Below, in pieces: positions 42,291 through 50,479 of a DNA stretch of 64,000 bases (the first letter of the stretch is position 1; every line of letters begins with the position of its first letter). Source of the DNA: Thermoproteus sp. UBA157 (GTDB lineage Archaea; Thermoproteota; Thermoprotei; Thermoproteales; Thermoproteaceae); NCBI GenBank assembly GCA_002497345.1, contig DANS01000018.1, forward strand, positions 95,536 through 159,535. The letters run 5' to 3'. Position numbers and translations under genes: made by a program. The notes below the pieces were generated by a model. That model worked only from the letters and a program-made list of their open reading frames with translations. It had not been told where the DNA came from and did no database searches.

Positions 42291-42467
42291 CTATAGCCTC
42301 TCGAGCGGGTCGACGCCATCAGGGCATTTGTACTGTAGCTTCCTTGCGCAGACGTCGCAGAACAAATGCCCGGTCTTTTTGCAGAGGTATCTGTCCTCAT
42401 AAAGATAAAGCCTTCTGCCGCATCTGCTACAGCGCCCTATCATCAAGGTCTTGACTGGGTACACCAC
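42291..42467 (-). CDS. small zinc-ribbon protein
   Basis: A 58-residue protein with four Cys-x2-Cys-type half sites: GRCSRCGRRLYLYEDRYLCKKTGHLFCDVCARKLQYKC. It is likely a two-zinc RING/LIM-like or ribbon fold that binds nucleic acid or protein. GTG 42467 is chosen: a TTTAAATAG box at about 42490-42498 lies 27 bp upstream, and an in-frame TTG at 42485 would be too close to that box. Confidence 0.6.
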   Translation of the reverse strand: MVYPVKTLMIGRCSRCGRRLYLYEDRYLCKKTGHLFCDVCARKLQYKCPDGVDPLERL

Positions 42468-42491
42468 GAACGGCCCCTCCGGCAACCCTAT

Positions 42492-42884
42492 TTAAACATT
42501 GACCAGCCTGTATCCCTCCTTGAATATTCTGAGACGTACGCCATCGCCTCCGACTTCTAGTCTGGCCTTGCCGGTGCCGAGTAGATAGGCTAGGAGTTTG
42601 TTGTGGTCGACGCCGGCCTCCTTGCACCTTCCTATAAACTTAGCTATTTCCTCCCCATCCTCTAGCTCTATCTCCGAAATAACGGCGGTGTCGAGCCTCA
42701 GAATGCCTTTAACCAAAGCCTCTAGCTCCTCGTATATCGCCGTCAGCCTCCCCAAGATGTTCACAACCACTCCCAGCTGCTCCATGATGCGCATCGCGGC
42801 ATCTTTCAATTCCTCATCGTCGTAGCGGCTCGAGACTCTGTCCAGGTCCCTTACAGCTTTCGCTAAGTCCCTGACGACGTCCAT
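42492..42884 (-). CDS. hypothetical helical protein
   Basis: The 130-residue protein is unrecognised. The N-terminal two thirds form charged amphipathic helices suggestive of a coiled coil (VRDLAKAVRDLDRVSSRYDDEELKDAAMRIMEQLGVVVNILGRLTAIYEELEALVKGI), the rest a small alpha/beta end. It overlaps the 3' end of the M48 protease gene by 22 bp and so is probably translated from the same transcript. Confidence 0.55.
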   Translation of the reverse strand: MDVVRDLAKAVRDLDRVSSRYDDEELKDAAMRIMEQLGVVVNILGRLTAIYEELEALVKGILRLDTAVISEIELEDGEEIAKFIGRCKEAGVDHNKLLAYLLGTGKARLEVGGDGVRLRIFKEGYRLVNV

Positions 42885-43801
42885 ATCCTCAACACCCTGT
42901 CCAACGTATTAGGGTGGGTTTTAACTAAGAACTTGAGTCTAGAATAGGCCGGGTATAATACCTCTTCGACGACTTCGTTCCAGCCGACTTTCAATAGGCC
43001 CGTGGCCAACGATTTCGATTTCGCGTATTTGTCGGCTTCATATTCATATAGCCTGATAAGCGATGTGTACATCAACGATGCTCCCATTAGATGTACTCCG
43101 AGTAAATATAATGATATATTAGAATATATATAATGAATTAAATAAGATCTCAATATAAATTCACTTGTCAGAAAGATCAAAATTTTATACATATGATGAA
43201 ACTTCAGATGCCCTTCTTCGTGTTTGAGGGCCGCCTCGAGCTCCTCCGGAGTTAACTTAGCGAGGAGGCCGGTGGTCACCACGACCAAGTTTCCGAACGG
43301 CGATTCGAAGGACAGAGCGTTCGCCACGCGATCTTTGACGACGCATAAGCCCCTTGCGGGGACGTGGTATAGCTCGTACTCTCCGAGCATGGACGGATCC
43401 TCCAAAACCTTTTTCTTATTTTCTCTTAAAAATTCTATATCATTATATTTTGTTTTTATTATAGTTATAAAATCGATTTTTATACATTTTCTTTTAATAA
43501 AAAAATATATTAGAATATAACTCCCGACTATAGCTGACAAACCTGCCGCTATCTGTAATATCAACGTATGCGCGAGGAGGGCCGCGGGCACGCTCAGAAC
43601 GAAGGGGAGGAGCATTAACGCGTTGCTTATTCTGATCTCGGGCGGCTCCACCAGTTTGCCGGAGCTCCATGCGCCTATTATCGCCACGTTATAGTCGCTA
43701 TTAGCGATGAGCTCTCTAAGCCGCAATAAGTAGGAAGCTCTATCCTTCAAGCTCTTCAGCCTCCTTGGATCCAAGAGATCGAGGGACGCCCCTACCTCCA
43801 C
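42863..43801 (-). CDS. M48-family (HtpX-like) membrane zinc metalloprotease
   Basis: The 312-residue protein has two membrane segments at about 60-102, a zinc-binding HEEGH at 194-198 (ALKHEEGHLKFHH) and the third ligand in LYEYEADKYAKSKSL, with LVVVTTGLLAKLTPEELEAAL before the motif as in HtpX. A further hydrophobic pair lies at about 205-245. The soluble catalytic part would face the cytosol. GTG start with an ATTTATTAC box about 24 bp upstream. Membrane parts are encoded by AT-rich DNA (43081-43190, 43410-43510), the rest by G+C-rich DNA. Confidence 0.8.
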   Translation of the reverse strand: MEVGASLDLLDPRRLKSLKDRASYLLRLRELIANSDYNVAIIGAWSSGKLVEPPEIRISNALMLLPFVLSVPAALLAHTLILQIAAGLSAIVGSYILIYFFIKRKCIKIDFITIIKTKYNDIEFLRENKKKVLEDPSMLGEYELYHVPARGLCVVKDRVANALSFESPFGNLVVVTTGLLAKLTPEELEAALKHEEGHLKFHHMYKILIFLTSEFILRSYLIHYIYSNISLYLLGVHLMGASLMYTSLIRLYEYEADKYAKSKSLATGLLKVGWNEVVEEVLYPAYSRLKFLVKTHPNTLDRVLRIWTSSGT

Positions 43802-43832
43802 GAAAAGAGGACCAATGCGTAATAAATCCGCT

Positions 43833-44195
43833 TTATTGAATCTTCTCCGACTCCAAGATCTCCAAGATCTTATCTGTCTCGTACTTCTCGAGCAGATCCC
43901 AGAGCTTGCCGGAGCGGTAGAGGCCGTAGACTTTGCCTCTGGCGCTTCGTTTTATCACAGCTATGTAACCTCTATGCACCAATTCGTCGAGGAAACCCCG
44001 AATAACAACCGTCTTAGCGCGAAGGTCCTTTCTGCCGTAGATGCTGAGATCTTGCGCTATTTTCGATGGCCTAAATGTTATCAAATTCCCCTTAGCATTT
44101 CTCGCTTGATCTTGCAAAAATTGGATCGTAATTCTTTTAATAAAATATGAATCGAACTTCTCCGAATATTTGTAAATCGTACGAAAGCCTTCCAT
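43833..44195 (-). CDS. winged-helix-like protein
   Basis: The 120-residue protein shows a possible winged helix: ITFRPSKIAQDLSIYGRKDLRAKTVVIRGFLDELVHRGYIAVIKRSARGKVYGLYR, with two helices, a recognition helix and a beta wing rich in Arg/Lys. The C-terminus is a charged helix (LLEKYETDKILEILES). It may be a local regulator or a DNA-binding partner. An ATATATAAATAATG box about 25 bp upstream gives it its own promoter; it is not in the operon of the HerA-like gene by spacing alone (19 bp after the 72-aa gene). Confidence 0.6.
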   Translation of the reverse strand: MEGFRTIYKYSEKFDSYFIKRITIQFLQDQARNAKGNLITFRPSKIAQDLSIYGRKDLRAKTVVIRGFLDELVHRGYIAVIKRSARGKVYGLYRSGKLWDLLEKYETDKILEILESEKIQ

Positions 44196-44214
44196 ATAGG
44201 ATAAGACAGGCCCA

Positions 44215-44433
44215 TTATTTATATATTTCTTTTCTATTCTTCCTACATATATTTTCTATATATATAATCTTTTCTTGTAAAATATATAGAATTTTTTCAA
44301 TATAAGTTAGCTTATAATTAAGATATTTTAAATAGATAGAACAAGGCTCTAGTTCATCTATCTCTACGCCAATGAGCTTCAGCGCGGATACTACTTTTTT
44401 CAATGTTTCTTCGAAATCTTTGCTCTGCGCCAT
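44215..44433 (-). CDS. small hypothetical protein following the HerA-like gene
   Basis: A 72-residue, mostly helical protein (FEETLKKVVSALKLIGVEIDELEPCSIYLKYLNYKLTYIEKILYILQEKIIYIENICRKNRKEIYK) with a coiled-coil-like Ile/Tyr/Leu-rich tail and two Cys. Its ATG is one base after the HerA-like stop, so it is almost surely co-transcribed. The DNA is strongly AT-rich. Function unknown. Confidence 0.5.
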   Translation of the reverse strand: MAQSKDFEETLKKVVSALKLIGVEIDELEPCSIYLKYLNYKLTYIEKILYILQEKIIYIENICRKNRKEIYK

Positions 44434-44434
44434 A

Positions 44435-45334
44435 TTATAGAAACTTATATATTTTTATAATTTTATCATTAATAATAATTGATTTATATTTTACTTCTAA
44501 ATTGAATGATATATGAGGTTTAACTATAATAATATTAGTATGTGAGAGGATGTCGTTGGGCGGCAGAACGTTCGTGACGAGCACGCATCGTATTCCGTAT
44601 TTTGCCATTTCGGTAATTATATGTTTTATTACACTTAGATTCAATAAATTTTGTGCTTCATCTATTATCATTAGAAGTTTTATATCTTTTGTAATTTCTT
44701 TTTTTCTAAATAAATTATATATATATGTTAAAATCATAGATGAAACAAGTATTTTCTCTTCTACTAATGAAAGATTCGATAAATCTATCGTCAAATCCCT
44801 TTTGGACCCGATCAGTACCTCCAGAGGTATATCGCCCTCGCTTAGGGCATCGGCTATGTATTCAAGCCTGCGCAATATCGCCGCCTTCATTTCGGTCTCG
44901 CTTCTGGTCGTCGTCAAGTACGCGTCGATGCCTCTTATTAAATCCTCTAGGCGCTCTATTTTTTGATCTTTGAGCGATCTATACATAAAATAAATAGATG
45001 GTTCATTTAAATTAAGAGATAAACCTATTAATTCTACCAAAATTTTTTTATTTATATTTGAAATATCAACCTTTATCCTAGAAGCCGGCACCTTGAGGCC
45101 TATCTCGTACTCGCCGTTCCAATCCAGGACCAGCACCTTCTTCCTGCTTCTCTTGGCTATTTTTCGCGCCAATGTGGTTTTGCCGGATCTCGTGGGGCCC
45201 AATATAGTTATATGTTTGTCCAGAGGTACGCCGGACAGCCCGTTGGAGCCTATGCCCACGAACACCTCGTCGTCCTTGTATACATACGCGAAAACTGTGA
45301 GCGAGAGGAGCGCCAGCAATATTAAGTCGATCAT
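44435..45334 (-). CDS. HerA/DUF87-like ATPase with N-terminal membrane anchor
   Basis: The 299-residue protein has one N-terminal hydrophobic helix (residues 4-19, LILLALLSLTVFAYVY), then the HerA/FtsK-like ATPase core: Walker A at 46-54 (LGPTRSGKTTLARKIA), VLVLDWNGEYEIGLKVP and Walker B LLMIIDEAQNLLNL, with RCVLVTNVLPP after it. ATG 45334 overlaps the stop of the helicase gene as ATGA. HerA proteins are hexameric DNA translocases, usually soluble and paired with NurA; this one is membrane-anchored, lacks the N-terminal HAS barrel and is paired with an XPD-like helicase instead. Codon use is AT-rich. Confidence 0.75.
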   Translation of the reverse strand: MIDLILLALLSLTVFAYVYKDDEVFVGIGSNGLSGVPLDKHITILGPTRSGKTTLARKIAKRSRKKVLVLDWNGEYEIGLKVPASRIKVDISNINKKILVELIGLSLNLNEPSIYFMYRSLKDQKIERLEDLIRGIDAYLTTTRSETEMKAAILRRLEYIADALSEGDIPLEVLIGSKRDLTIDLSNLSLVEEKILVSSMILTYIYNLFRKKEITKDIKLLMIIDEAQNLLNLSVIKHIITEMAKYGIRCVLVTNVLPPNDILSHTNIIIVKPHISFNLEVKYKSIIINDKIIKIYKFL

Positions 45335-46563
45335 CTCCGAGGCGTTTCCCTCAACACGGCCAACTTGTTGAACCACATAGGCATAGCCCACTTGTATTTC
45401 CAGAATCTATCGTCGATAGCGGCTATGTATTTCTCCCTCTTGTCCAAATCGCGCATAGCTCTGCCCATGGCCTGCACGGCGTTGCTCACCGCCGCGAATA
45501 GAAAGACGTATTTAAAGCCGTTGAAGCCGAACTGTTGCAGCAATCGGGCCTTGGCCGCCAACCACCTATCCTTGATGTCGGGCAGAGGGAATCCGACCAA
45601 CACGGCGGCATCTACGTCTAAGTTAAGTCCCTCAGCCAAGGCGCTACCGAAATAGGTCAACGCGACGTGAGGGATATCTCCCAACGGCTTGTCGGATATC
45701 GGTATGTCTTTTAGTTTTAATTTATAGTATTCATATATCTCTTTATTTGGAAAGAAAACAATAATTTTATTATAATTATGAAAAATATTCATAATTATAT
45801 CTTTTATATGTTCATATATATACTTTTTCTTCCTATTGACATAGCGTATTTTGATAGGATATATATCTATTATTAAATTATCAAAAAATGTATTATCTTT
45901 ATTTACATATTTTAAGCTTAAAAAATTAGTGAATATATCGGAGAACGGCTTGGTTATCGAGGCACTGGCCATCAGCACGTCCTTATCGCTCAACAGTTTG
46001 CCCACTATAGGCATTAACAGACAGCGCCGCGTTTCCTTATCGCATATGGAGCCGGACGGAGGCTCGTCTTCGACTTGCAGATCGTGTAGCAGCAAGTTAT
46101 GTGCCTCGTCTATGATGACGAGCTCAGAATCGTGAATTACATCCAATATCGACGACAAGTACTCCTGGCTTTCTAGATAGGACAGAGGGAGCACGGCGAC
46201 TCGGCTCTGCCGGCCTACGGCTTGTAGGTATTCATAGGGGCAGACGCCGGCCTCATATATGTCTTCGATTTTGACGAACTTCTTGTCCAAATACTTATAC
46301 CTAGCCTTACACACGCCTCTCTCGCGCAACTCCATGCACTCGGCCGAGGTCCTCGCGCCGAATTTACACAGAGCAGATCTGCCGAACATCAAAGCGGCGG
46401 TGCCGCCGTATGAGACGACGTAAGTGTAGACCTGAAAGGCCTCCATGTGCGAGCGCACGAAGAACGAGACCCTCCCCCCCAGCTCCACCGCGATTTTGGC
46501 GAGCCTCTTGCTTTTGCCGTAGCCGGGCGGCGCTTGGAGCAGTACTCTCACACGGTATTGCAC
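45331..46563 (-). CDS. compact XPD/Rad3-like Fe-S DNA helicase
   Basis: The 410-residue protein has Walker A at 11-18 (QAPPGYGKSKRL), four Cys at 66, 76, 85 and 108 (the last in CPYEY) as in the XPD 4Fe-4S domain, a DEAH box at 152-155 (LVIIDEAHNLL) and motif VI QAMGRAMRDLDKREKYIAAIDDRFW. It is much shorter than XPD (about 550 residues here usually), with a reduced Arch region. It should be a 5'-3' DNA helicase. The frame starts at GTG; a second in-frame GTG at 46551 lies about 20 bp from a CTTTTAAG box. It is joined to the HerA-like gene by ATGA. Confidence 0.75.
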   Translation of the reverse strand: MQYRVRVLLQAPPGYGKSKRLAKIAVELGGRVSFFVRSHMEAFQVYTYVVSYGGTAALMFGRSALCKFGARTSAECMELRERGVCKARYKYLDKKFVKIEDIYEAGVCPYEYLQAVGRQSRVAVLPLSYLESQEYLSSILDVIHDSELVIIDEAHNLLLHDLQVEDEPPSGSICDKETRRCLLMPIVGKLLSDKDVLMASASITKPFSDIFTNFLSLKYVNKDNTFFDNLIIDIYPIKIRYVNRKKKYIYEHIKDIIMNIFHNYNKIIVFFPNKEIYEYYKLKLKDIPISDKPLGDIPHVALTYFGSALAEGLNLDVDAAVLVGFPLPDIKDRWLAAKARLLQQFGFNGFKYVFLFAAVSNAVQAMGRAMRDLDKREKYIAAIDDRFWKYKWAMPMWFNKLAVLRETPRR

Positions 46564-46576
46564 CTCTTAAAAGCTG

Positions 46577-46927
46577 CTAAGCTCTCTCAACCTCGTCCAA
46601 CAACCGCCTTATAACTCCGCCGAGTTTGCTCTCGGCTATTTCCTCGAGCTCCAAACAATTTCTGAGTATATTGGAGAAGAACGCCTTGGCTACTTCGCGA
46701 TCCCTCTCCTTGAGCTGATGGAACTTCTCCACGAATTCGCCGGTCAAGACCTGCTCTGCCTTGTTGAGGTCCTCAGCCATCACGTGCTCCAAATCCCTCA
46801 ACTCCTCCACGACGTCGTCTAGGAAGTTCACGAACTCGGCCGGCTTGTTGGACAAATCCACGTTCACGTAAGCTCTGTTGACGCAATATCTCACAAACCT
46901 ATATCGCAACGTCTTGAGGGGATCCAT
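46577..46927 (-). CDS. hypothetical protein translationally coupled to L31e
   Basis: The 116-residue protein is unrecognised: all-helical and highly charged (DDVVEELRDLEHVMAEDLNKAEQVLTGEFVEKFHQLKERDREVAKAFFSNILRNCLELEEIAESKLGG), with two Cys. Its ATG overlaps the L31e stop as TAATG, so it is made with a ribosomal protein. It ends 13 bp before the XPD-like gene. It could be a ribosome- or replication-associated factor; nothing in the sequence decides. Confidence 0.6.
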   Translation of the reverse strand: MDPLKTLRYRFVRYCVNRAYVNVDLSNKPAEFVNFLDDVVEELRDLEHVMAEDLNKAEQVLTGEFVEKFHQLKERDREVAKAFFSNILRNCLELEEIAESKLGGVIRRLLDEVERA

Positions 46928-47202
46928 TACTGTTTAAGCTTTACAAAAACAGTGCCGTCTTGTCTCTTCTCGACCACCACGTCGATGTACCGCGGCGGCT
47001 TCTCGATGCTTCTGGACCACACGGCCATGTTTACGGCGGGATCTATCTTGACCTTCTTCAAATCGGTTTTCATATGTCTCGACACAAATTCTCTGATCAA
47101 GTTTATAGCTCTTTTAGCCCTTCTAGTGCGGGCCGCCCAATACGCCCTCTTTAGGCTTATTCTGTATTCCCTCGTGGCGACGACCTTGGCCTCCTCCGAC
47201 AT
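46927..47202 (-). CDS. rpl31e: ribosomal protein L31e
   Basis: The 91-residue protein matches archaeal L31e ([73 protein letters not shown]). It sits near the peptide exit tunnel of the 50S subunit. It is preceded by L39e with a 23-bp gap and overlaps the next gene by one base. Confidence 0.95.
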   Translation of the reverse strand: MSEEAKVVATREYRISLKRAYWAARTRRAKRAINLIREFVSRHMKTDLKKVKIDPAVNMAVWSRSIEKPPRYIDVVVEKRQDGTVFVKLKQ

Positions 47203-47225
47203 GGCCGTTGGTCGGAAGGGCCTAT

Positions 47226-47381
47226 TTAAGCCTTGAGCTTGACCCTCCTCCAGTAGCGCCTAGCGGGCGATCTCGTCACTCTGTTCTTGGTCTTGAGCCT
47301 CACCCACACGGGGGGGTCTCTGTTGGAGTTCAACGCAGCGGCCAGCCTAAGCTTCCTGCCTAAAGCCTTATTCCTCGCCAT
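47226..47381 (-). CDS. rpl39e: ribosomal protein L39e
   Basis: A 51-residue basic protein: ATG at 47379-47381, then [50 protein letters not shown] and a TAA stop at 47226-47228. This is the complete L39e of the peptide exit tunnel; [10 protein letters not shown] and the RRYWRR end are diagnostic. It lies between pdcd5 and L31e, the usual archaeal order. It is short and easily missed. Confidence 0.95.
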   Translation of the reverse strand: MARNKALGRKLRLAAALNSNRDPPVWVRLKTKNRVTRSPARRYWRRVKLKA

Positions 47382-47419
47382 GTCGTGCGGAGGCGCGGCG
47401 CCTTTTAAACTTTGTCCTC

Positions 47420-47752
47420 CTAGAAGCGGAATCTATATTCCTTTCTGCTCTTCTCGTATATTTGTGCCAGGATCTGTTTTAGGTCCTCATCGGAGATGGG
47501 CAACTTTATTCGCCCGCTGGCAGCGAGCGCCAAGAGTTGTTGCTCCAGCGCCTCGACGAGCTCGGGCCTCACTATTCGCAAGTTGTCCAGCCTAGCCAGC
47601 GCCTCGGGAGTTAATATGCGCTTAAGCGCCAGCCTCCTTTGGGCGGCCAACTCCTGAGCTCTGCGGCGCTCCTCGGCCTCGCGTTGAAGCTCCCTAAGCT
47701 TTTTCTCGCGTAGCCTCTCTAGCTCCTCGTCGTTGCCCTCCTCGGCAGCCAT
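47420..47752 (-). CDS. PDCD5-family DNA-binding protein
   Basis: The 110-residue protein has a long charged N-terminal helix ([71 protein letters not shown]) and the C-terminal [25 protein letters not shown] of the PDCD5/TFAR19 family. It binds DNA non-specifically in archaea. Its ATG overlaps the S19e stop as TAATG. Confidence 0.9.
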   Translation of the reverse strand: MAAEEGNDEELERLREKKLRELQREAEERRRAQELAAQRRLALKRILTPEALARLDNLRIVRPELVEALEQQLLALAASGRIKLPISDEDLKQILAQIYEKSRKEYRFRF

Positions 47753-48234
47753 TACTCCTTGGGCGGCGCTATGTATTTAGCGAGCTCCGGCCTGGCCTTG
47801 GCCAAATCCCTAGCTATCTTGGTCGCTATTTTATCGACCAGTGATCTGCCCTCGGGCGTCAAGACTCTGCCCCTCTTAGTCTTGGCGACTAGGCCAGCTT
47901 GCTCCAGTTGGTGAAAGATCTTCCTAAGAATGGCCCCGCCCGCCTTTCGGGTCCTCTCGCTCCTCATCCCTTGTCCTATCTTGGCCCTGTATCCATAATA
48001 CGTACGAAGCCGCGAAAGGCCAACGGGGCCGTCCAGGTAGAGCCTCCTCAGAACGGAAGCGGCCCTTATGTACCACCAGTCCTCGTCCATGGGCGGTCTG
48101 TCCTTGTTGGCGCCGGTCTTAACATATATAGCCCATACAGGCGGCCTGACTTGGGCGGTATTGGCCTTGAGGTAGCTGGCTAACTCCTTTATCAGCAGAT
48201 CCGCGGGGACGTCCTTGACCGAGACCACGTCCAT
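47752..48234 (-). CDS. rps19e: ribosomal protein S19e
   Basis: The 160-residue protein is archaeal S19e: [70 protein letters not shown] and [18 protein letters not shown]. It is part of the 30S subunit. It leads the operon S19e-pdcd5-L39e-L31e, divergent from tfs, with a CTTTTAATGG box about 18 bp upstream of its ATG. Confidence 0.95.
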   Translation of the reverse strand: MDVVSVKDVPADLLIKELASYLKANTAQVRPPVWAIYVKTGANKDRPPMDEDWWYIRAASVLRRLYLDGPVGLSRLRTYYGYRAKIGQGMRSERTRKAGGAILRKIFHQLEQAGLVAKTKRGRVLTPEGRSLVDKIATKIARDLAKARPELAKYIAPPKE

Positions 48235-48305
48235 GCCCTTAAGCCCCCCATTAAAAGCTTTCCGCCCACGAAAAGGCTTTTATAGCGAGTTCCCGTAGCA
48301 GGGCC

Positions 48306-48635
48306 ATGCGGTTCTGCCCGCGAGATGGCTCCTTGCTCGTGCCGGTCAAGAGGGGAGGACAAACCGTGCTCAGATGTCCCAAATGCGGCTATGAGGAGCC
48401 CATAAACGAGGCCGCGAAGAACGCCTATAAGTCCAAGTCCGTGGTCGAGAAGAAAAACGAGATATTGGTGGCGGACGCCATCGTTGAGACGTTGCCCAAG
48501 GCTAAGGTCATGTGTCCCAAGTGCGGCAACGACGAGGCGTATGTGTGGATGCAGCAGACCAGGGCCGCCGATGAGCCCCCCACTCGGTTCTATCGCTGTA
48601 CTAGGTGCGGGTACACTTGGAGGGAGTACGCTTGA
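48306..48635 (+). CDS. tfs: transcription factor S (TFS/RpoM)
   Basis: The 109-residue protein has an N-terminal zinc ribbon (FCPRDGSLL, LRCPKCGYEE; the second ligand is Asp rather than Cys) and a C-terminal ribbon (MCPKCGNDEAYVWMQQTRAADEPPTRFYRCTRCGYTW) with the ADE acidic tip that enters the polymerase active site and triggers transcript cleavage. A GCTTTTATAGC box lies about 26 bp upstream. PCNA follows on the same strand. Confidence 0.95.
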   Translation: MRFCPRDGSLLVPVKRGGQTVLRCPKCGYEEPINEAAKNAYKSKSVVEKKNEILVADAIVETLPKAKVMCPKCGNDEAYVWMQQTRAADEPPTRFYRCTRCGYTWREYA

Positions 48636-48648
48636 TCGTATTACGATC
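48634..48648. promoter_or_regulatory. perfect 15-bp palindrome at the pcna promoter
   Basis: GATCGTA-T-TACGATC, with 7-bp perfect arms, starts inside the tfs stop codon and ends 2 bp before the AAGCTTATATTTG box (48651-48663) of pcna. It is placed where an archaeal repressor or activator would bind next to TBP/TFB. It could also be a weak hairpin at the end of tfs. Confidence 0.4.
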
Positions 48649-48681
48649 GAAAGCTTATATTTGAAGGCGCTTGGTGAGGGT

Positions 48682-49434
48682 ATGGCCAAATACGTAGTGA
48701 CCTATACAGATGCAAAGGAGTGGTCCTACATCCTCGACTCGATAGCGGTCTTGGTCGAGGAGGCCGGTTTCGTCCTCAGACAAGACGGACTCGCGCTGAG
48801 ATCCTTAGACCCATCGAGGACGGCCATGGTGGACCTCTTCATACCTAAGGAGGCCTTCGAGGAATACCCTGAGCTGGAATCGGAGATCAAGATGGGCATA
48901 AACTTCAAGGACTTCAAGAAGTTGCTGAGACGTCTCAAAAAGGGCGATAAGATATCGTTGGAGATAGAGGAGTCGAAGCTGAGGGTGAAGCTCATCGGGA
49001 AATCGACGCGCTCGATCACTTTGCCCCTCTTGGAGACGGCGGTGGAGGACCTCCCCACTCCGAAGGTGGTCTACACGGCGACCGTCAAGACGGCCAGCGA
49101 CGTGTTGAGCCAAGCGCTCAAAGACGCCGATGCAGTAGCCGACTCGGTCAAGTTCGACGTAGATGAGGAGGCCTTGTACATAAGGGCGTCCAGCGATAAG
49201 GGCGAGCTCGAGGTGAAATTGGACAAAGGCGGAGAGCTCGTCTACGAGTTCGACGTAAAGGAGCCCGCAAGTGCCACGTTCTCCTTGGAGTATCTGGTGG
49301 ATATATCCGGTAAGGCCTCGAAGGTCAGCGATATAGTGACCATAGAGCTGGCGACGGCGAAGCCCATATCGCTCACCTTCGACATACCTGCCGGAGGAAA
49401 ACTGACATATTTTGTGGCGCCGCACGTCGAATAA
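48682..49434 (+). CDS. pcn: DNA polymerase sliding clamp PCNA
   Basis: The 250-residue protein is archaeal PCNA: YTDAKEWSYILDSIAVLVEEAGFVLRQDGLALRSLDPSRTAMVDLFIPKEAFEEY and the second half with FSLEYLVDISGKASKVSDIVTIELATAKPISLTFDIPAGGKLTYFVAPHVE. The interdomain loop and C-terminus are present; the closing APHVE is the PIP-binding end. ATG 48682 lies about 25 bp after a TATATTTG box. Replication genes priS and GINS follow. Confidence 0.95.
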   Translation: MAKYVVTYTDAKEWSYILDSIAVLVEEAGFVLRQDGLALRSLDPSRTAMVDLFIPKEAFEEYPELESEIKMGINFKDFKKLLRRLKKGDKISLEIEESKLRVKLIGKSTRSITLPLLETAVEDLPTPKVVYTATVKTASDVLSQALKDADAVADSVKFDVDEEALYIRASSDKGELEVKLDKGGELVYEFDVKEPASATFSLEYLVDISGKASKVSDIVTIELATAKPISLTFDIPAGGKLTYFVAPHVE

Positions 49435-49526
49435 CCTCGCAGAACAAGAACGGCGTCTTGCGCCTCGTTTCTCAAAGATATCGTTAAACGCGCTCCAGCT
49501 TCTTAAATCCCCGAGGCGGTAATGCG

Positions 49527-50459
49527 GTGGCCTCGAGGCTCATAGAGGCGTTGTTCAGGAATTATTACAGGAGGGCGCAGCCGGACATCCCGGAGATAGA
49601 GAAGAGGGAGATCGGGCTCTTAACGCTTGACGGGGTAATGGTCAGACACAAGTCGTTCAAATCGCTCGACGATCTGAAGTCGCTCCTCGTCGATAAGCCC
49701 CCGCTGGGTCTTTACTATTCCGTAGCGCTCTACGAGAGGCCTGACGAGAGGGACATGGAGGCTAAAGGGTGGCAAGGAGCCGATCTCGTTTTCGACATAG
49801 ACGGAGACCACTTGGATACGCCGAATTGCAGGGGCATGGAGTTGTTGAACTTGAAATGTCTTGAAGATGCCAAGGAGGAGGCCTTGAAGTTGTTGGAGGC
49901 GTTGAGGAACGAGCTAGGCCTAGAGGGGGTGCCGGTATACTCCGGCCATAGGGGGTTCCACGTACACGTGCGCTCCGACGAGGTGAGGAAGCTGGGCGCG
50001 GCCGAGCGCAGGAGGCTTGTGGACTTCCTGGTGGCCAGGAACTTGGATTTGACGAAATTCGAAGTTCGTTTGGGCAGGAAATTAATTAAGCTCTATCTCG
50101 AGGAGCCTCTGGGGAGTCTCGCTAGAATAATGCGCGGGCTAGACGACGGGAGCTACGCCGTTAAGATAGACGAGGTCGTCACCGCGGATATCCACAGGCT
50201 CATCAGAGCGCCGGGATCCCTCAACAACAAGAGCGGGTTAATAGCGCTTCCGTTATCCCACTCCGATTTGGACAAAAGCGCTGAGGACATACTGGAGAGG
50301 GCAATTGCGTTTAAGAAGGGCCAAGCCCTCGTCGAGCTCGAGGAGCCCGTCGAGGAGGTCTTGGGCGTGAAGATAGGAAGAAAGGAGGCCGTGTTGCCGC
50401 TCTATATAGCTATATATCTACAACTTCAAGGCAAGGCCCACATACGGGAAGAGAAATAA
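49527..50459 (+). CDS. priS: DNA primase small subunit PriS
   Basis: The 310-residue protein is the archaeal/eukaryotic primase catalytic subunit: ADLVFDIDGDHLDTPNC with catalytic Asp90 and Asp92, the nucleotide-binding SGHRGFHVHV (139-148), and DIHRLIRAPGSLNNKSGLIALPL. It makes RNA/DNA primers with PriL (not in the window). GTG start with a TTCTTAAATCC box about 23 bp upstream. Zinc-knuckle Cys residues are NC and KC around 100-111. Confidence 0.95.
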   Translation: MASRLIEALFRNYYRRAQPDIPEIEKREIGLLTLDGVMVRHKSFKSLDDLKSLLVDKPPLGLYYSVALYERPDERDMEAKGWQGADLVFDIDGDHLDTPNCRGMELLNLKCLEDAKEEALKLLEALRNELGLEGVPVYSGHRGFHVHVRSDEVRKLGAAERRRLVDFLVARNLDLTKFEVRLGRKLIKLYLEEPLGSLARIMRGLDDGSYAVKIDEVVTADIHRLIRAPGSLNNKSGLIALPLSHSDLDKSAEDILERAIAFKKGQALVELEEPVEEVLGVKIGRKEAVLPLYIAIYLQLQGKAHIREEK

Positions 50460-50479
50460 AGCGGAGAACCCTAGAACTC

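Noticed and set aside
43815..44150. Plus-strand frame of 111 codons opposite the winged-helix gene
   Set aside because: The minus-strand gene has a promoter and a winged-helix pattern; the plus frame has neither.
44435..46563. Classical HerA-NurA DNA-end resection operon
   Set aside because: No NurA nuclease gene is present and the ATPase has a membrane anchor and lacks the HAS domain.
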